From NCBI GenBank assembly GCA_009712635.1, contig WASS01000016.1:112672-176671 (forward strand): a DNA stretch of 64,000 bases, written 5' to 3'. The notes below the pieces were generated by a model. That model worked only from the letters and a program-made list of their open reading frames with translations. It did no database searches and was not told the DNA's origin. Below are positions 43,118 through 51,998 of the stretch, one piece after another. Within the stretch, counting starts at the first letter, position 1; each line of letters starts with the position of its first letter. The translations under genes and the position numbers were made by a program. Source of the stretch: Hungatella sp. GTDB lineage: Bacteria > Bacillota > Clostridia > Lachnospirales > Lachnospiraceae.

Positions 43118-43513
43118 ATGGAAGAATCCATGCTTTTGGAAATACTAAAAGAGATGCAGAAAAAGTACCAATGTATGAATGAGATAGAAAGAATAACCAG
43201 GGAAGTTGGAGAATTCCTTTCCCGCAATGATCAAACTTCAGTACAGATGCTTTTGGGAATGCGTCAGGATGAGATGGATAAATCTGATGCTATCGATAAG
43301 AATATTAGATGTCTGACATCAGTTCTGACTTCGGAAGAAGCTGTTCAGGTGGAAAGTTGGATTAAAGGGCAGGAAAACTGGAATCCAAGTGGAGAGATTT
43401 CAAAAAAAATAATGGAAAAAGGAAAGAATATTCAGCAAATATTAAAACGTACGATAGATATCGATAAACACATCAGTACGCGTATCGCTGGTACTCAATC
43501 CTTTTATAATTAA
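43118..43513 (+). CDS. Uncharacterised helical protein, possible FliT-like chaperone
   Basis: 131 residues. I do not recognise a family from sequence. It is predicted to be almost all helix and highly charged, with an N-terminal MLLEILKEMQKKYQCMNEIE and a middle NDQTSVQMLLGMRQDEMDK. Its place third after fliD-fliS is where FliT or FlgN-like chaperones often lie, and its size fits. Ribosome-binding site CAGGAGA. The function is only a positional guess. It converges on the peptidase gene with eight bases between stops. Confidence 0.7.
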   Translation: MEESMLLEILKEMQKKYQCMNEIERITREVGEFLSRNDQTSVQMLLGMRQDEMDKSDAIDKNIRCLTSVLTSEEAVQVESWIKGQENWNPSGEISKKIMEKGKNIQQILKRTIDIDKHISTRIAGTQSFYN

Positions 43514-43521
43514 TTGCGATT

Positions 43522-44235
43522 TTAATTAGCTGGTGCAATTGCCCACAATGGTCCGCCATTAGAGGCACGGTAATTCAGTTCACGAAGTATGATTGAGGGA
43601 TCCCAATTAAGTTTTGTGTTATCATAATTATTAGAATCGGCAATTCTAAAAGATCCGTCTGCAGTGTAACTTGTTATAATGATAAAATGCCCTTGCTGTG
43701 TAAAATGCCCTCTTCTCATTAAAGCAACAACCAGTTGTCCGGAATCCAATGCATTTTTTATTCCCTCCACGGATTGGTTTTTAATAGATGAGACGGTAAG
43801 ACCATATGCGGATGCGCTGTCAGGAATAAGACGATGATAAGAACCTTGTCCAGGGCACCAGCTGTTATTGACCGCAGCCCAATTTGCGATATCAGTCGGT
43901 AGTACCTGATTACCAGTCAGACTGGTTATGACCATAGCCATAACAGTAGGACCACAGCCATGGGTAACCATCGGATCACGCCCTCCCCATAGGTAATTTC
44001 CCCATCTGGCATCTGCCTGATTATAATAAGTGAGAGGACCGCAGACGCTGTCCAACATCACATCGTATTTGCCCTCCTGTGGGATGTCTGCTTCAACTGC
44101 CTCAGTCGGTAACACGGTTGAAGTTTTGGGAACATCAGCGGCTGAACCATCAATTTGATAATTAGAAGAAAATATCGCAAACGGGATGACAATTACGAAC
44201 AGGGTTTTAATAAATGTTTTAATTAATCTGTTCAT
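43522..44235 (-). CDS. Secreted C39-like cysteine peptidase family protein
   Basis: 237 residues from the ATG at 44235 (AAGGTGA upstream). A longer frame to 44364 would run through the promoter and is rejected. An N-terminal signal/anchor helix (TLFVIVIPFAIFSS, about 10-25) precedes a C39_2-type papain-like domain: YYNQADARWGNYLWGG, the Cys in THGCGPTVMAMVI, the His in GHFIIITSY and Asp/Asn in RIADSNNYDN. Likely an exported peptidase or amidase-like enzyme. It has its own sigma-28-like promoter, which ties it to motility. Confidence 0.85.
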   Translation of the reverse strand: MNRLIKTFIKTLFVIVIPFAIFSSNYQIDGSAADVPKTSTVLPTEAVEADIPQEGKYDVMLDSVCGPLTYYNQADARWGNYLWGGRDPMVTHGCGPTVMAMVITSLTGNQVLPTDIANWAAVNNSWCPGQGSYHRLIPDSASAYGLTVSSIKNQSVEGIKNALDSGQLVVALMRRGHFTQQGHFIIITSYTADGSFRIADSNNYDNTKLNWDPSIILRELNYRASNGGPLWAIAPAN

Positions 44236-44269
44236 ACGGCTCACCTTTATTTTTAATGTTATATGATAC

Positions 44270-44296
44270 TTATCGGACAAATATCCAATAAAGTTA
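44270..44296 (-). promoter_or_regulatory. Candidate sigma-28 promoter of the C39-like peptidase
   Basis: On the - strand TCCGATAA (44270-44277) has TAAC (44293-44296) 15 bases upstream, the same -35 as the flagellin promoter. It predicts a leader of about 30 nt. Its -35 overlaps that of the divergent promoter. Confidence 0.65.
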
Positions 44297-44321
44297 AGTT
44301 TAGAATAAAAAAGTCCGATAT
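44295..44321 (+). promoter_or_regulatory. Candidate sigma-28 promoter of the nucleotidyltransferase-like gene
   Basis: TAAG (44295-44298), 15 bases, TCCGATAT (44314-44321). Starts would lie near 44328, about 64 bases before the ATG. Confidence 0.62.
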
Positions 44322-44391
44322 ATATAATATGACCTGCATAATAAAACGTGCAATATGTTGACATGGGATTTAATTAAGGATGGAAAAATGA

Positions 44392-45609
44392 ATGATTAAA
44401 GGTTATGAAGAGCGGTATTTACTAACATTATTATCAGCAGTGATGAATCAGAAAGCCTCACCAGAGCCTATACGTTCACTTGATTGGGAGAAGATGTTTC
44501 GTTTAGCAGATTACCATGGGGTGGCACATGCTATACACTATGGTATTTTAGGGCTTGATCAGGAGATTCCCCAATCCGTAAGACAACAATTTTTTGACAA
44601 ATATCTAGAATCCGTATACCGGGTAGGGCGCTTGAAGAAAAGTGAGATGCAGCTGATCATACTAATGGAGCGTGAAAAAATCAATTGTTTCTATCTTAGT
44701 TATTCAGATATTGTAAAAAATTATCCTATAGAAGAGATGTGCTGTCGTGAGTCCATTGAGATTGGATCCAGTAGAAAAAGTGCCCGTACGATATGGGAGA
44801 TTTTAGAAAGAGTAGATTTCGAAGAACGTAAAACAGAAGAGGTTGGAAAATTATATTATCGTATCCCTGGAATCAGAGTACTGAATTTTGACTATACACT
44901 TTTTTTTAGCGGTTCCATGCGAAAATTTTTTAAGAGTTTGCTAAAAGTATTTCCACTTCAGAATGGAAGCAGATGCGTTCGTGAACTGCCTTTGGATGAC
45001 AGATATTTGTTTTTACTCTGCAGGTTAACTGATAGCTATGCCAGAGGTAATATCAGCCTAAGCCAGATTATGGATTTTTGGGTTTTTTATAAGACGTATA
45101 GTGAAGGTTTTAATTGGCCATATATTTATGGCAGACTTAAAAAGTTAAAAATTTCAGATTTTGCAGAGCGTTTAGAACATTTGATTTTAAGATGGTTCGG
45201 AACAGGTGCCACGATTGAAAATGTGGAGATTTATGAAGCAATGGAATCCTATATCCTTTCAAAGGGAACCGAGGGAAGAGAGATGAGCTCTAGTCTTTTA
45301 CCATTGATTAAGACGGTTGCAGATTGCTATGAAAGGAATCGTAGATTAGAGGATTTTAGAAAGATAGTTTCCTGGCTTTTCCCCGATCGGAGATACATGG
45401 AAACGCTGTATCCACTATTGGGAAATATAAGGATTTTATTACCGTTTTTTTGGGTGTTAAGACTATGGAGATATATAGGCAGATTATGTATGAATTACCT
45501 ACGCGATAAAGTTTTACCAAAGGTTGATAAAATTCCTTTCAGATATAAAAAGACAATAAGTGGAAACACAGAGGAAGAATCAAAGGAAACAGCGGAAATA
45601 CCCAAGTAA
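44392..45609 (+). CDS. Degenerate nucleotidyltransferase-like (NTP_transf_5) protein
   Basis: 405 residues. The layout (N-terminal helical LADYHGVAHAIHYGILGL, a short core INCFYLSYSDIVKNYPIEEM, then LDDRYLFLLCRLTDSYARGN and FWVFYKTYSEGFNWPYIY) follows the PF14907 nucleotidyltransferase-like family. The expected core lysine-glycine and D-x-D are replaced: ESIEIGSS stands where R...DxD should be, so catalysis is doubtful. A hydrophobic segment lies about 340-365. Such genes often accompany capsule or cell-surface loci; here a sigma-28-like promoter suggests co-expression with late motility genes. The stop lies in a terminator shared with csrA. Confidence 0.65.
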   Translation: MIKGYEERYLLTLLSAVMNQKASPEPIRSLDWEKMFRLADYHGVAHAIHYGILGLDQEIPQSVRQQFFDKYLESVYRVGRLKKSEMQLIILMEREKINCFYLSYSDIVKNYPIEEMCCRESIEIGSSRKSARTIWEILERVDFEERKTEEVGKLYYRIPGIRVLNFDYTLFFSGSMRKFFKSLLKVFPLQNGSRCVRELPLDDRYLFLLCRLTDSYARGNISLSQIMDFWVFYKTYSEGFNWPYIYGRLKKLKISDFAERLEHLILRWFGTGATIENVEIYEAMESYILSKGTEGREMSSSLLPLIKTVADCYERNRRLEDFRKIVSWLFPDRRYMETLYPLLGNIRILLPFFWVLRLWRYIGRLCMNYLRDKVLPKVDKIPFRYKKTISGNTEEESKETAEIPK

Positions 45610-45634
45610 CATCAGGTATTTCCGCTGTCTTTTT
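45592..45634 (+). terminator. Terminator at the convergent ends of the nucleotidyltransferase-like gene and csrA
   Basis: Perfect 11-bp stem GCGGAAATACC / GGTATTTCCGC with a 12-base loop, followed by TGTCTTTTT on the + strand. Both stop codons fall inside it, so the two genes are packed against a shared hairpin. Confidence 0.85.
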
Positions 45635-45866
45635 GCTTTTCTGAGAAAAATTCTTTTATTTTAGATAACGATCCAGCATCCAGAGGAAGAGAAACGGCTT
45701 CCTGATTAGCTGAAACAGCTTCCACCAATTCTGATCTTAGAATAGATACATCTCTGGGAGCATCAATTGCCAACTTGACCCAATCATTACCAATTTCTAA
45801 CACTGTGATAGAAATGTTATCGCCAATGTTTAGGGCCTGTTCCTTTTTTCTCTGTAGAATCAGCAT
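45612..45866 (-). CDS. csrA: Carbon storage / translational regulator CsrA
   Basis: 84 residues. MLILQRKKEQALNIGDNISI and KLAIDAPRDVSILRSELVEA, containing the RNA-binding strands; longer than the ~61 residues of E. coli with a Ser/Lys C-terminal tail, as in Firmicutes. It represses flagellin translation in B. subtilis and is blocked by FliW. Its ribosome-binding site AGGAGGGG is inside the end of fliW. Its probable target is at 4163-4200. Confidence 0.95.
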   Translation of the reverse strand: MLILQRKKEQALNIGDNISITVLEIGNDWVKLAIDAPRDVSILRSELVEAVSANQEAVSLPLDAGSLSKIKEFFSEKQKDSGNT

Positions 45867-45867
45867 A

Positions 45868-46314
45868 TTATTTTCCCCTCCTGATAAAATCTTTGATTGG
45901 ATGACGGAATTTATAAAGAGGATTATCCAAAATTATTTGTTTTGCTTCTCTCGTATCCGTATTGACGGCAATCGGAGCTTTTAAGTTAACAGTGCTTTCT
46001 TCCATTTGATCATGAATGATACAGATAACATAGTATGAAATATTTTCTTCGTCGTAGGAAGCTTTTAAGAAATTGCTGTCTTCCTTTGATAAAACAGGAG
46101 TATACTCCGAATATAATTGAAATGGATTCATCAATATAAATGATACTCTATCATCATTAATGGATTGAAGAGAAATCAGTGCATCACTATTATCCTGAAA
46201 TGATAGAGGTACGTAGTCCTTAAATTCCGTAAATCCAAACAATCCTTCAGAGAAATGAATTATTTCATCTTCTGAACAGGGAATGGAACCAAAATATTGA
46301 GTTTTTATTTCCAT
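45868..46314 (-). CDS. fliW: Flagellar assembly factor FliW
   Basis: 148 residues: FGSIPCSEDEIIHFSEGLFG and FTEFKDYVPLSFQD, then SDALISLQSINDDRVSFILMNPF, the standard FliW pattern. FliW binds free flagellin or CsrA, releasing flagellin translation as filament grows. One base separates it from csrA, and it follows flgL-DUF6470 as in B. subtilis. Confidence 0.95.
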   Translation of the reverse strand: MEIKTQYFGSIPCSEDEIIHFSEGLFGFTEFKDYVPLSFQDNSDALISLQSINDDRVSFILMNPFQLYSEYTPVLSKEDSNFLKASYDEENISYYVICIIHDQMEESTVNLKAPIAVNTDTREAKQIILDNPLYKFRHPIKDFIRRGK

Positions 46315-46334
46315 ATATACCTCCGGGTATAGAT

Positions 46335-46943
46335 TTATGCCAGCACATCAATGGGGGTATGTTCAAACATCTCACTGGCGCTGGGAGGAACATAAAGCGG
46401 TTTACCGATATACTCGATTTCTACATCGGGCATCTGGGTGATCTCAAATTCTACGCTGCCAGGAATGAATTCAAAATCTCCTTTTGCAATTTTAATATCA
46501 AAACTAAGTTTATCCATTTCATATTTAATATTCAGATCGGGGGCAGACCACTCAAGATCAGGACCAGTCGTTGGAAGAAATGCTAACCCAAACTCTCCTG
46601 TAGGCATCTGAGCACGTTGACGAATAATTTGATCAAGGGGATTTTGTACTTTGGCATCTAACAATAGAGCGGCCTCCTCTGTGTATGTTGCGGCGGAATC
46701 TGCAGCAGCCTGTAATCCAGCTGCTGCATACTGGCGTACGCTTTCCATGGTAGTAGGGCAAATTGAGTTTCTTGCATCATAAGTATCGATATTCACCTTT
46801 ATGGGTGTGCTGTTTATATCAAGGCCTCCTTTATCCCTGTTTACTATAACATCGGATTTAGAGCCTTTATATCTGAGTTCAGCCTTTTGGATTCTCAACT
46901 CATACTTTAATGGTATCGTTTTAATCTGAAGCAATTGTTCCAT
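46335..46943 (-). CDS. DUF6470 family protein (YviE-like)
   Basis: 202 residues: QIKTIPLKYELRIQKAELRY, INSTPIKVNIDTYDARNSIC and GSVEFEITQMPDVEIEYIGK. It matches the family represented by B. subtilis YviE, found between flgL and fliW. Function is unknown; no signal peptide or TM. Constant position with the hook-filament junction genes suggests a part in late assembly. Confidence 0.87.
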   Translation of the reverse strand: MEQLLQIKTIPLKYELRIQKAELRYKGSKSDVIVNRDKGGLDINSTPIKVNIDTYDARNSICPTTMESVRQYAAAGLQAAADSAATYTEEAALLLDAKVQNPLDQIIRQRAQMPTGEFGLAFLPTTGPDLEWSAPDLNIKYEMDKLSFDIKIAKGDFEFIPGSVEFEITQMPDVEIEYIGKPLYVPPSASEMFEHTPIDVLA

Positions 46944-46964
46944 ATAAAGTCCCTCCTGTAAACG

Positions 46965-47975
46965 TTAACGCATGAAATCAATAAAAGATGAAGACAGGAT
47001 ACTGGTACCAACCTTCAATGATGCGTTATATGCATATTGATCCCACATATAATTAGTAATGGCCTCTGCCATATCAACGCCTTCAACGCCTGACATCTGC
47101 TCTTGTATTGATATTTCAGCATCTCCAAGACGATCTTTTGTAGTAGTAAGAAACTCTGATTTAACACCTAATTCAGTGATTTGATTCATTAAGTTGGTGC
47201 CTAATGAGTCAAACTTATTCATAAGCTTTCCATATTCATCAGCATTGAATGTATCAGATTCAAGGGCATCTGCAAGTTTTCCTGCAAGTGTGATTACATT
47301 ATTACTTAGTCCGTTCTCATCCGTTCCGTAACCAACTGCATTAATGCCTGGAAGTGACATATTAAAAGCAGTGGAAGATACAACATTATCAAAATTATCC
47401 ATTGCCAGCCCCATTCCAAGATCTACATACAAATTTTCCTGTGACATGCGCTGAAGATTCTCATAGTCTGCAGAGCCTTTACTGGCATTCACATCAGCCC
47501 CCCGGTAGGTAAGAGTACCACTAGAAGATAGCTCAAAGGGAGGGTTCTTCCCATCGGAACCTGCAAATAGAAAAGTATCCTCATAAGATGAATTCATACT
47601 AAGTACCATTGATTGCTGAAGCTGCCGGATTGCGGAAGCAAAACTCTGACGTACTTCAGGAGTTTGGTTTGTACCATTCAAAGCCTGAATATTATAATTT
47701 TTACTAATGTTTTTAACCATATCGGAGACTTGTGTCAGTGAATCTTCCTGCCCATCCTGTCTAGCCTGGGCAGTATCAACCATTTTTAAATTATCCTGGT
47801 TTTTGTAATATTTACGATGCAGCTGGGAAGCTCTGGCAGCTGACGCTGGATCTTCCGCAACGCTATTAAATGAACGCTGAGTCATAACGTGTGTCCGGGA
47901 TATATTTAAGTTGTTAATAGAAGATGAAAGATTACTTTTATAATCTCTAATTAAAGCGTTTGTAGTGATTCTCAT
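46965..47975 (-). CDS. flgL: Hook-filament junction protein FlgL
   Basis: 336 residues. Flagellin-like N-terminus MRITTNALIRDYKSNLSSSI and SFNSVAEDPASAARASQLHR, and a C-terminus with EQMSGVEGVDMAEAITNYMW. Joins FlgK to the filament. 12 bases after flgK, in operon with it. Confidence 0.95.
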   Translation of the reverse strand: MRITTNALIRDYKSNLSSSINNLNISRTHVMTQRSFNSVAEDPASAARASQLHRKYYKNQDNLKMVDTAQARQDGQEDSLTQVSDMVKNISKNYNIQALNGTNQTPEVRQSFASAIRQLQQSMVLSMNSSYEDTFLFAGSDGKNPPFELSSSGTLTYRGADVNASKGSADYENLQRMSQENLYVDLGMGLAMDNFDNVVSSTAFNMSLPGINAVGYGTDENGLSNNVITLAGKLADALESDTFNADEYGKLMNKFDSLGTNLMNQITELGVKSEFLTTTKDRLGDAEISIQEQMSGVEGVDMAEAITNYMWDQYAYNASLKVGTSILSSSFIDFMR

Positions 47976-47987
47976 TTACTTACCTCC

Positions 47988-50030
47988 TTATCGACCGACT
48001 ACTCCGGTATTGTTGATTAATACATCGAGAGCCTGATCCAGTGTTGTCATAAAGCGGGCAGCCGCACTAAAAGACTTCTGATAATGCATCAGATTTATAC
48101 CTTCCTCATCCAAAGATACACCTGACACGCCATCTTTGTCATTAGCAGTCTTTTTTACTACTGATACATGATTATCTAAAATTGATTTGTTCTTTGAACT
48201 GTCAATACCCTGATTATTCTCTAATGTTGAATAGCACTGTGAAAAGTTGCCGGTATAAAATGTTATGTAGCTTGTTGATTTGTTGCCGGCACCATCCATT
48301 TTAGTGTATTCATATTTAAAATCTCTGCTGTCAGTTAATGATTTGAGCATTTTAAGAATATTATCATTTGCTGTTGAACCAGCTTTTTCATCATGAGAGG
48401 AAATGATATGTATGGAGTTATTCATCCAGTCATCATTGATTTTAATATTTGATGAAGTAAATTTCTTTGTTCCATCAGTTGTTTTAAACAAATCAAAGTT
48501 CTTAACGTTTAGTGAATTGGCTTTATATGAAAAGACAATCGGCCCACCACCCTGTAATTTAATACTGTCATTTGTAATGGCTGTGCCAGAAGGCATAGGG
48601 TCAGTACTTGTCCATGTCAGTTTTTTGTTAACATAATCCCACGTTCCAGGTACTGCACTTGCGCCATTTACTGATAAATCAACAGGATTAGTATTTAATT
48701 TGTCTGCCAGATTTTTAAGGCTCTCATCCAATGTACTGCCTATTACAATCGTATCTCCTGATCCATCACCACCAAAGGTATACGTTTTACCATTAAATTC
48801 AAATTTCTCACCGTTTAAGAAATTACCTATCGTATTGGAAAAACCGAAAGAAAATTCTGCTCTCTGACTTCCGTCAGTATTCATTGGATTCGCTGATCCA
48901 GATGACGGTAAAACGTTGGCACCTGTATAAGGCTGCATATTTCCATTTAAATCGTTAAAAGTTTTGGCAAAATTATCTACAAAGGAATCAAAAACCTTTT
49001 CATAATAGCCAAGACCCCTGAAATCAGATGCAGGATCGTCAAGCTCTCCGGATTTGTTCAGCATATCTACGGTACCCTTTATAGTACCTTCTTTTAAATA
49101 GTCGGTAATATCTGTCTTTAAGGATGACAGATCCGTACCTGCAGGATAATCAGCAGCAGGGATAACAGAAATTCGAACGGTTCCATCGGGATTTCCGTCT
49201 AAATCCTTATGCTGTTCCATTGAAAATGCAGCAAAGTTTTCTCCGTGTTCACCTGCAGTAAGTTCATAACTCATACCATTGGATCCGTTTAAAGTTACAA
49301 CCGGGTAATTATATTTAGCACTGGTTCCGATGGTAACTTCTTTGTAAGTGACGCTGATAGGGAGATAGCTGGCCAAATCATCCAACTTGCTGTTTCTTTG
49401 ATCCATCAGCTCCAATGAGGGATTACCCAGCATCTGACTTTTCCAGATGGTATCGTTTAATTCTCCAATATCAGAAAGAAGGCTGTTGACAGTCTTAATG
49501 TCGGTGTTCTCAAGACCGTATATGCTCTCTTCTCGTGTTGTCTTTAAATCCGCAGATTTCTGATGCATATAGTTTAACAGAACCTGACATCTGGACCGTA
49601 CAATACTGTCAAATTCGCTGTTATTTGCATTGGAAGACAGCTGGTCTAAACTGCTGCTCAAATCGCTTAAAGCCTTTTTTAATGCGTCTCTGTCAGTCTC
49701 ATCAAAGATATCCCCCAACTGATCTAAAACAGCCTGACGGGCATCAGCAGTACCCACTTTTGCAATCTGGTTGCGGTACTGTACATCAAGAAACGGATCT
49801 CTGATCTGGGAGATGCCTGATACTTCAACACCATAGCCAATTTTAGATCCGGGATTACTGCTTGTAGGCTCAGCGCCTCTTAAGTTAATACTTACAAGAT
49901 CCACCTGCTGTCTTGTATAACCTTTTGTATTAATATTGGCGATATTCTGTCCGGTAACATCAAGGGCTCGCTGACTGGCGGTCATGGCAAGCTGAGCAAT
50001 CGTAAAACCGGAAAATGTAGATCGTGTCAT
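47988..50030 (-). CDS. flgK: Hook-filament junction protein FlgK
   Basis: 680 residues from the ATG at 50030 (GGGAGGG eight bases upstream). N-terminus FSGFTIAQLAMTASQRALDV, GQNIANINTKGYTRQQVDLV; C-terminus GVSLDEEGINLMHYQKSFSA and MTTLDQALDVLINNTGVVGR. Longer than the ~550-residue enteric protein through an expanded middle, as in fliD and fliC. FlgN is its chaperone. Confidence 0.95.
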   Translation of the reverse strand: MTRSTFSGFTIAQLAMTASQRALDVTGQNIANINTKGYTRQQVDLVSINLRGAEPTSSNPGSKIGYGVEVSGISQIRDPFLDVQYRNQIAKVGTADARQAVLDQLGDIFDETDRDALKKALSDLSSSLDQLSSNANNSEFDSIVRSRCQVLLNYMHQKSADLKTTREESIYGLENTDIKTVNSLLSDIGELNDTIWKSQMLGNPSLELMDQRNSKLDDLASYLPISVTYKEVTIGTSAKYNYPVVTLNGSNGMSYELTAGEHGENFAAFSMEQHKDLDGNPDGTVRISVIPAADYPAGTDLSSLKTDITDYLKEGTIKGTVDMLNKSGELDDPASDFRGLGYYEKVFDSFVDNFAKTFNDLNGNMQPYTGANVLPSSGSANPMNTDGSQRAEFSFGFSNTIGNFLNGEKFEFNGKTYTFGGDGSGDTIVIGSTLDESLKNLADKLNTNPVDLSVNGASAVPGTWDYVNKKLTWTSTDPMPSGTAITNDSIKLQGGGPIVFSYKANSLNVKNFDLFKTTDGTKKFTSSNIKINDDWMNNSIHIISSHDEKAGSTANDNILKMLKSLTDSRDFKYEYTKMDGAGNKSTSYITFYTGNFSQCYSTLENNQGIDSSKNKSILDNHVSVVKKTANDKDGVSGVSLDEEGINLMHYQKSFSAAARFMTTLDQALDVLINNTGVVGR

Positions 50031-50452
50031 ATGAGACCCTCCCAATTCTTCTTTTCTTTTGTGTTGTCCTTGCGGGTGCGTTCTATGGCCTTGTTAATAT
50101 TATGTAAGCTTATTTCGAGCATAGCACGGGCACTTTCATTGGTATCCTGAAAAAGACTGACATGGTAGGAGAGTGTGTCAAACAACTGCCGAAGCCGGCT
50201 TTGCTCTTCCCCTGTGGTGTTCTCCAGTATCTGCTGAAAGGTATATCCCTCAAAGCCCATGTCCTTCTGGCATGCTTCACGCTTTTTATCCAGGCCTCTC
50301 AGCTTTAAAACGGCAGCCTGTTCCTTATTCATGCAGTCTTCTACATAAGAGACCATGTTCTTTTTAACCGCTTCTATTTTTATCTGTTCGATCTCAGTCA
50401 GCTCTTTGAAGAGCTCAACCAGATCTTCAACGATGGTTGTAAACTCATTCAT
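50027..50452 (-). CDS. flgN: Flagellar chaperone FlgN
   Basis: 141 residues from the ATG at 50452, with AAAGGAG upstream inside flgM. Helical and charged: VEDLVELFKELTEIEQIKIE and VKKNMVSYVEDCMNKEQAAV, as in FlgN/YvyG proteins. Chaperone of FlgK and FlgL. It overlaps flgM by eight bases and flgK by four. Confidence 0.9.
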   Translation of the reverse strand: MNEFTTIVEDLVELFKELTEIEQIKIEAVKKNMVSYVEDCMNKEQAAVLKLRGLDKKREACQKDMGFEGYTFQQILENTTGEEQSRLRQLFDTLSYHVSLFQDTNESARAMLEISLHNINKAIERTRKDNTKEKKNWEGLI

Positions 50453-50768
50453 TACTTTCTGCTCCTTTGTACCAGAGAATCTTCTCTGCGATCTTATTGG
50501 CATCTACCTGATAGGTACCATTTTCCATTCTTTCCTTTAACTGACTCAGCTTTTCGTCAGACGCTGGATTCTTGATTTCATTCATGAGCATGTTCTTAAG
50601 CGTGGCAGCAAATTTTGAATCCATATCTTCCTGGGAAGCGGAACGTATGGTGATTTCATCGTAATTGGTTTTTGCTGATTCGTAAGCCGGGCTGCTGGTT
50701 GAGTCCTGATTTTGTCGTATCATGGATGTATTATACAGCGTATTAAGATAATTCGATGGGATACGCAT
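50445..50768 (-). CDS. flgM: Anti-sigma-28 factor FlgM
   Basis: 107 residues from the ATG at 50768 (AAAGGAG upstream). The FlgM core is NYDEITIRSASQEDMDSKFA then LKERMENGTYQVDANKIAEK, ending in an ILWYKG helix. It holds sigma-28 inactive until exported after hook completion. A sigma-28-like promoter upstream would give the known feedback loop. Confidence 0.92.
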   Translation of the reverse strand: MRIPSNYLNTLYNTSMIRQNQDSTSSPAYESAKTNYDEITIRSASQEDMDSKFAATLKNMLMNEIKNPASDEKLSQLKERMENGTYQVDANKIAEKILWYKGAESNE

Positions 50769-50824
50769 GAAATTACTCCTTTCTGAGAGCTTCATATAAC
50801 TTAACTTTTTATATCACAGTTATA

Positions 50825-50851
50825 TTATCGTCATTTAATAAGAAATATTAA
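50825..50851 (-). promoter_or_regulatory. Candidate sigma-28 promoter of flgM operon
   Basis: On the - strand GACGATAA (50825-50832) with TTAA (50848-50851) 15 bases upstream. Would drive flgM-flgN-flgK-flgL-DUF6470-fliW-csrA with a leader near 50 nt. Confidence 0.62.
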
Positions 50852-50874
50852 CTTTTTATCATCGATTTTCTTTA

Positions 50875-51915
50875 TTAAAGTGAGTATAAATGCTTTAAAA
50901 GCACATTGGAGATGTTAGAGCAGGAAACCTGAGTAACAACAGCACCGATATTATAGGCAACCATTGGCATTCCGTACACCACGCAGCTTTCTGCATCCTG
51001 TCCGATGGTAAAGGCGCCTTTCTTCTTCATGCTTAACAGTCCGTCCGCTCCGTCACGCCCCATACCAGTCATAATGATACCAACGGAGGAAGCCCCGGCG
51101 GCGTCAGCAACAGACTGAAACAGTACATCTACAGAAGGGCGGTGTCCGCTTACTTTTTCACCGGAATAGCAGTTTACGCTGTAACGGTTTCCCACCCGGA
51201 CTACTTTCATTTGAAAATCCCCAGGGGCAATCAGTACCTGCCCACGCTCAATTGGGTCACCACTTTGGGCTTCCTTCACTTTCATATGGCAAAGACGGTT
51301 TAAGCGGTCAGCATACATCTTGGTAAATCCTTCTGGCATGTGCTGGGTTACCACGATGCCAGGTGTATCTGCGGGTAGATCTTTTAAAACCTGGAGCGTG
51401 GCCTCTGTTCCTCCGGTTGATGCCCCAATGGCAATAACCGTATTATAGGCATTCAGACCGAACGGCTTATTCCCCCCTAATGCAGCTACAGGAGCAGGAG
51501 CCGCCTTTGCAGGCACCTTTATTTTAGCCCGTGATGCTATAAATATCTTGCTCATTAATGTATTTAAAAATGTATTGGTATTAATGCTCATGGACATATC
51601 CGGTTTTCTTACAAAGTCAACCGCACCTGCAGAAAGCGCCTCAAATACGTTTAAATTGAGGGAAGAAACCAAAATAACCGGAACCGGATAAATCGGAAGA
51701 AGCTTTTTTACAAAATCAATCCCGTTTAACCGGGGCATTTCTACGTCCACCGTCACCACGTCAGGCTTCACTAATGGAATTTTGCGTTCTGCATCAAATG
51801 CATCAATTGCATATCCAACTACTTCTATATTTGGATTCTGTGATAGATTATCAATTAAAACCTTGCGGAAAAGCATGGAATCATCTACTATAAAAACTTT
51901 TATTTTTTCATTCAT
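50875..51915 (-). CDS. cheB: Chemotaxis methylesterase CheB
   Basis: 346 residues. Receiver 1-120 (VFIVDDSMLFRKVLIDNL, VTVDVEMPRLNGIDFV with acceptor Asp) and a C-terminal esterase/deamidase with the triad in VIAIGASTGGTEA, VTQHMPEGFTKMYA and IMTGMGRDGADGLL. Removes methyl groups from receptors. Last gene of cheA-W-R-B, separated from cheR by a large hairpin. Confidence 0.96.
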   Translation of the reverse strand: MNEKIKVFIVDDSMLFRKVLIDNLSQNPNIEVVGYAIDAFDAERKIPLVKPDVVTVDVEMPRLNGIDFVKKLLPIYPVPVILVSSLNLNVFEALSAGAVDFVRKPDMSMSINTNTFLNTLMSKIFIASRAKIKVPAKAAPAPVAALGGNKPFGLNAYNTVIAIGASTGGTEATLQVLKDLPADTPGIVVTQHMPEGFTKMYADRLNRLCHMKVKEAQSGDPIERGQVLIAPGDFQMKVVRVGNRYSVNCYSGEKVSGHRPSVDVLFQSVADAAGASSVGIIMTGMGRDGADGLLSMKKKGAFTIGQDAESCVVYGMPMVAYNIGAVVTQVSCSNISNVLLKHLYSL

Positions 51916-51998
51916 AATATACTCCGTTCTCTGTCGCTGATTTTATACAGTCAGAAAATGATTTTAAAGTCATCCATATTATATGGATAAATCTGTGT

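Noticed and set aside
43507..43528. TAATTAA/TTAATTA inverted repeat between converging stops as a terminator
   Set aside because: Seven A/T pairs only, with no T run on either strand.
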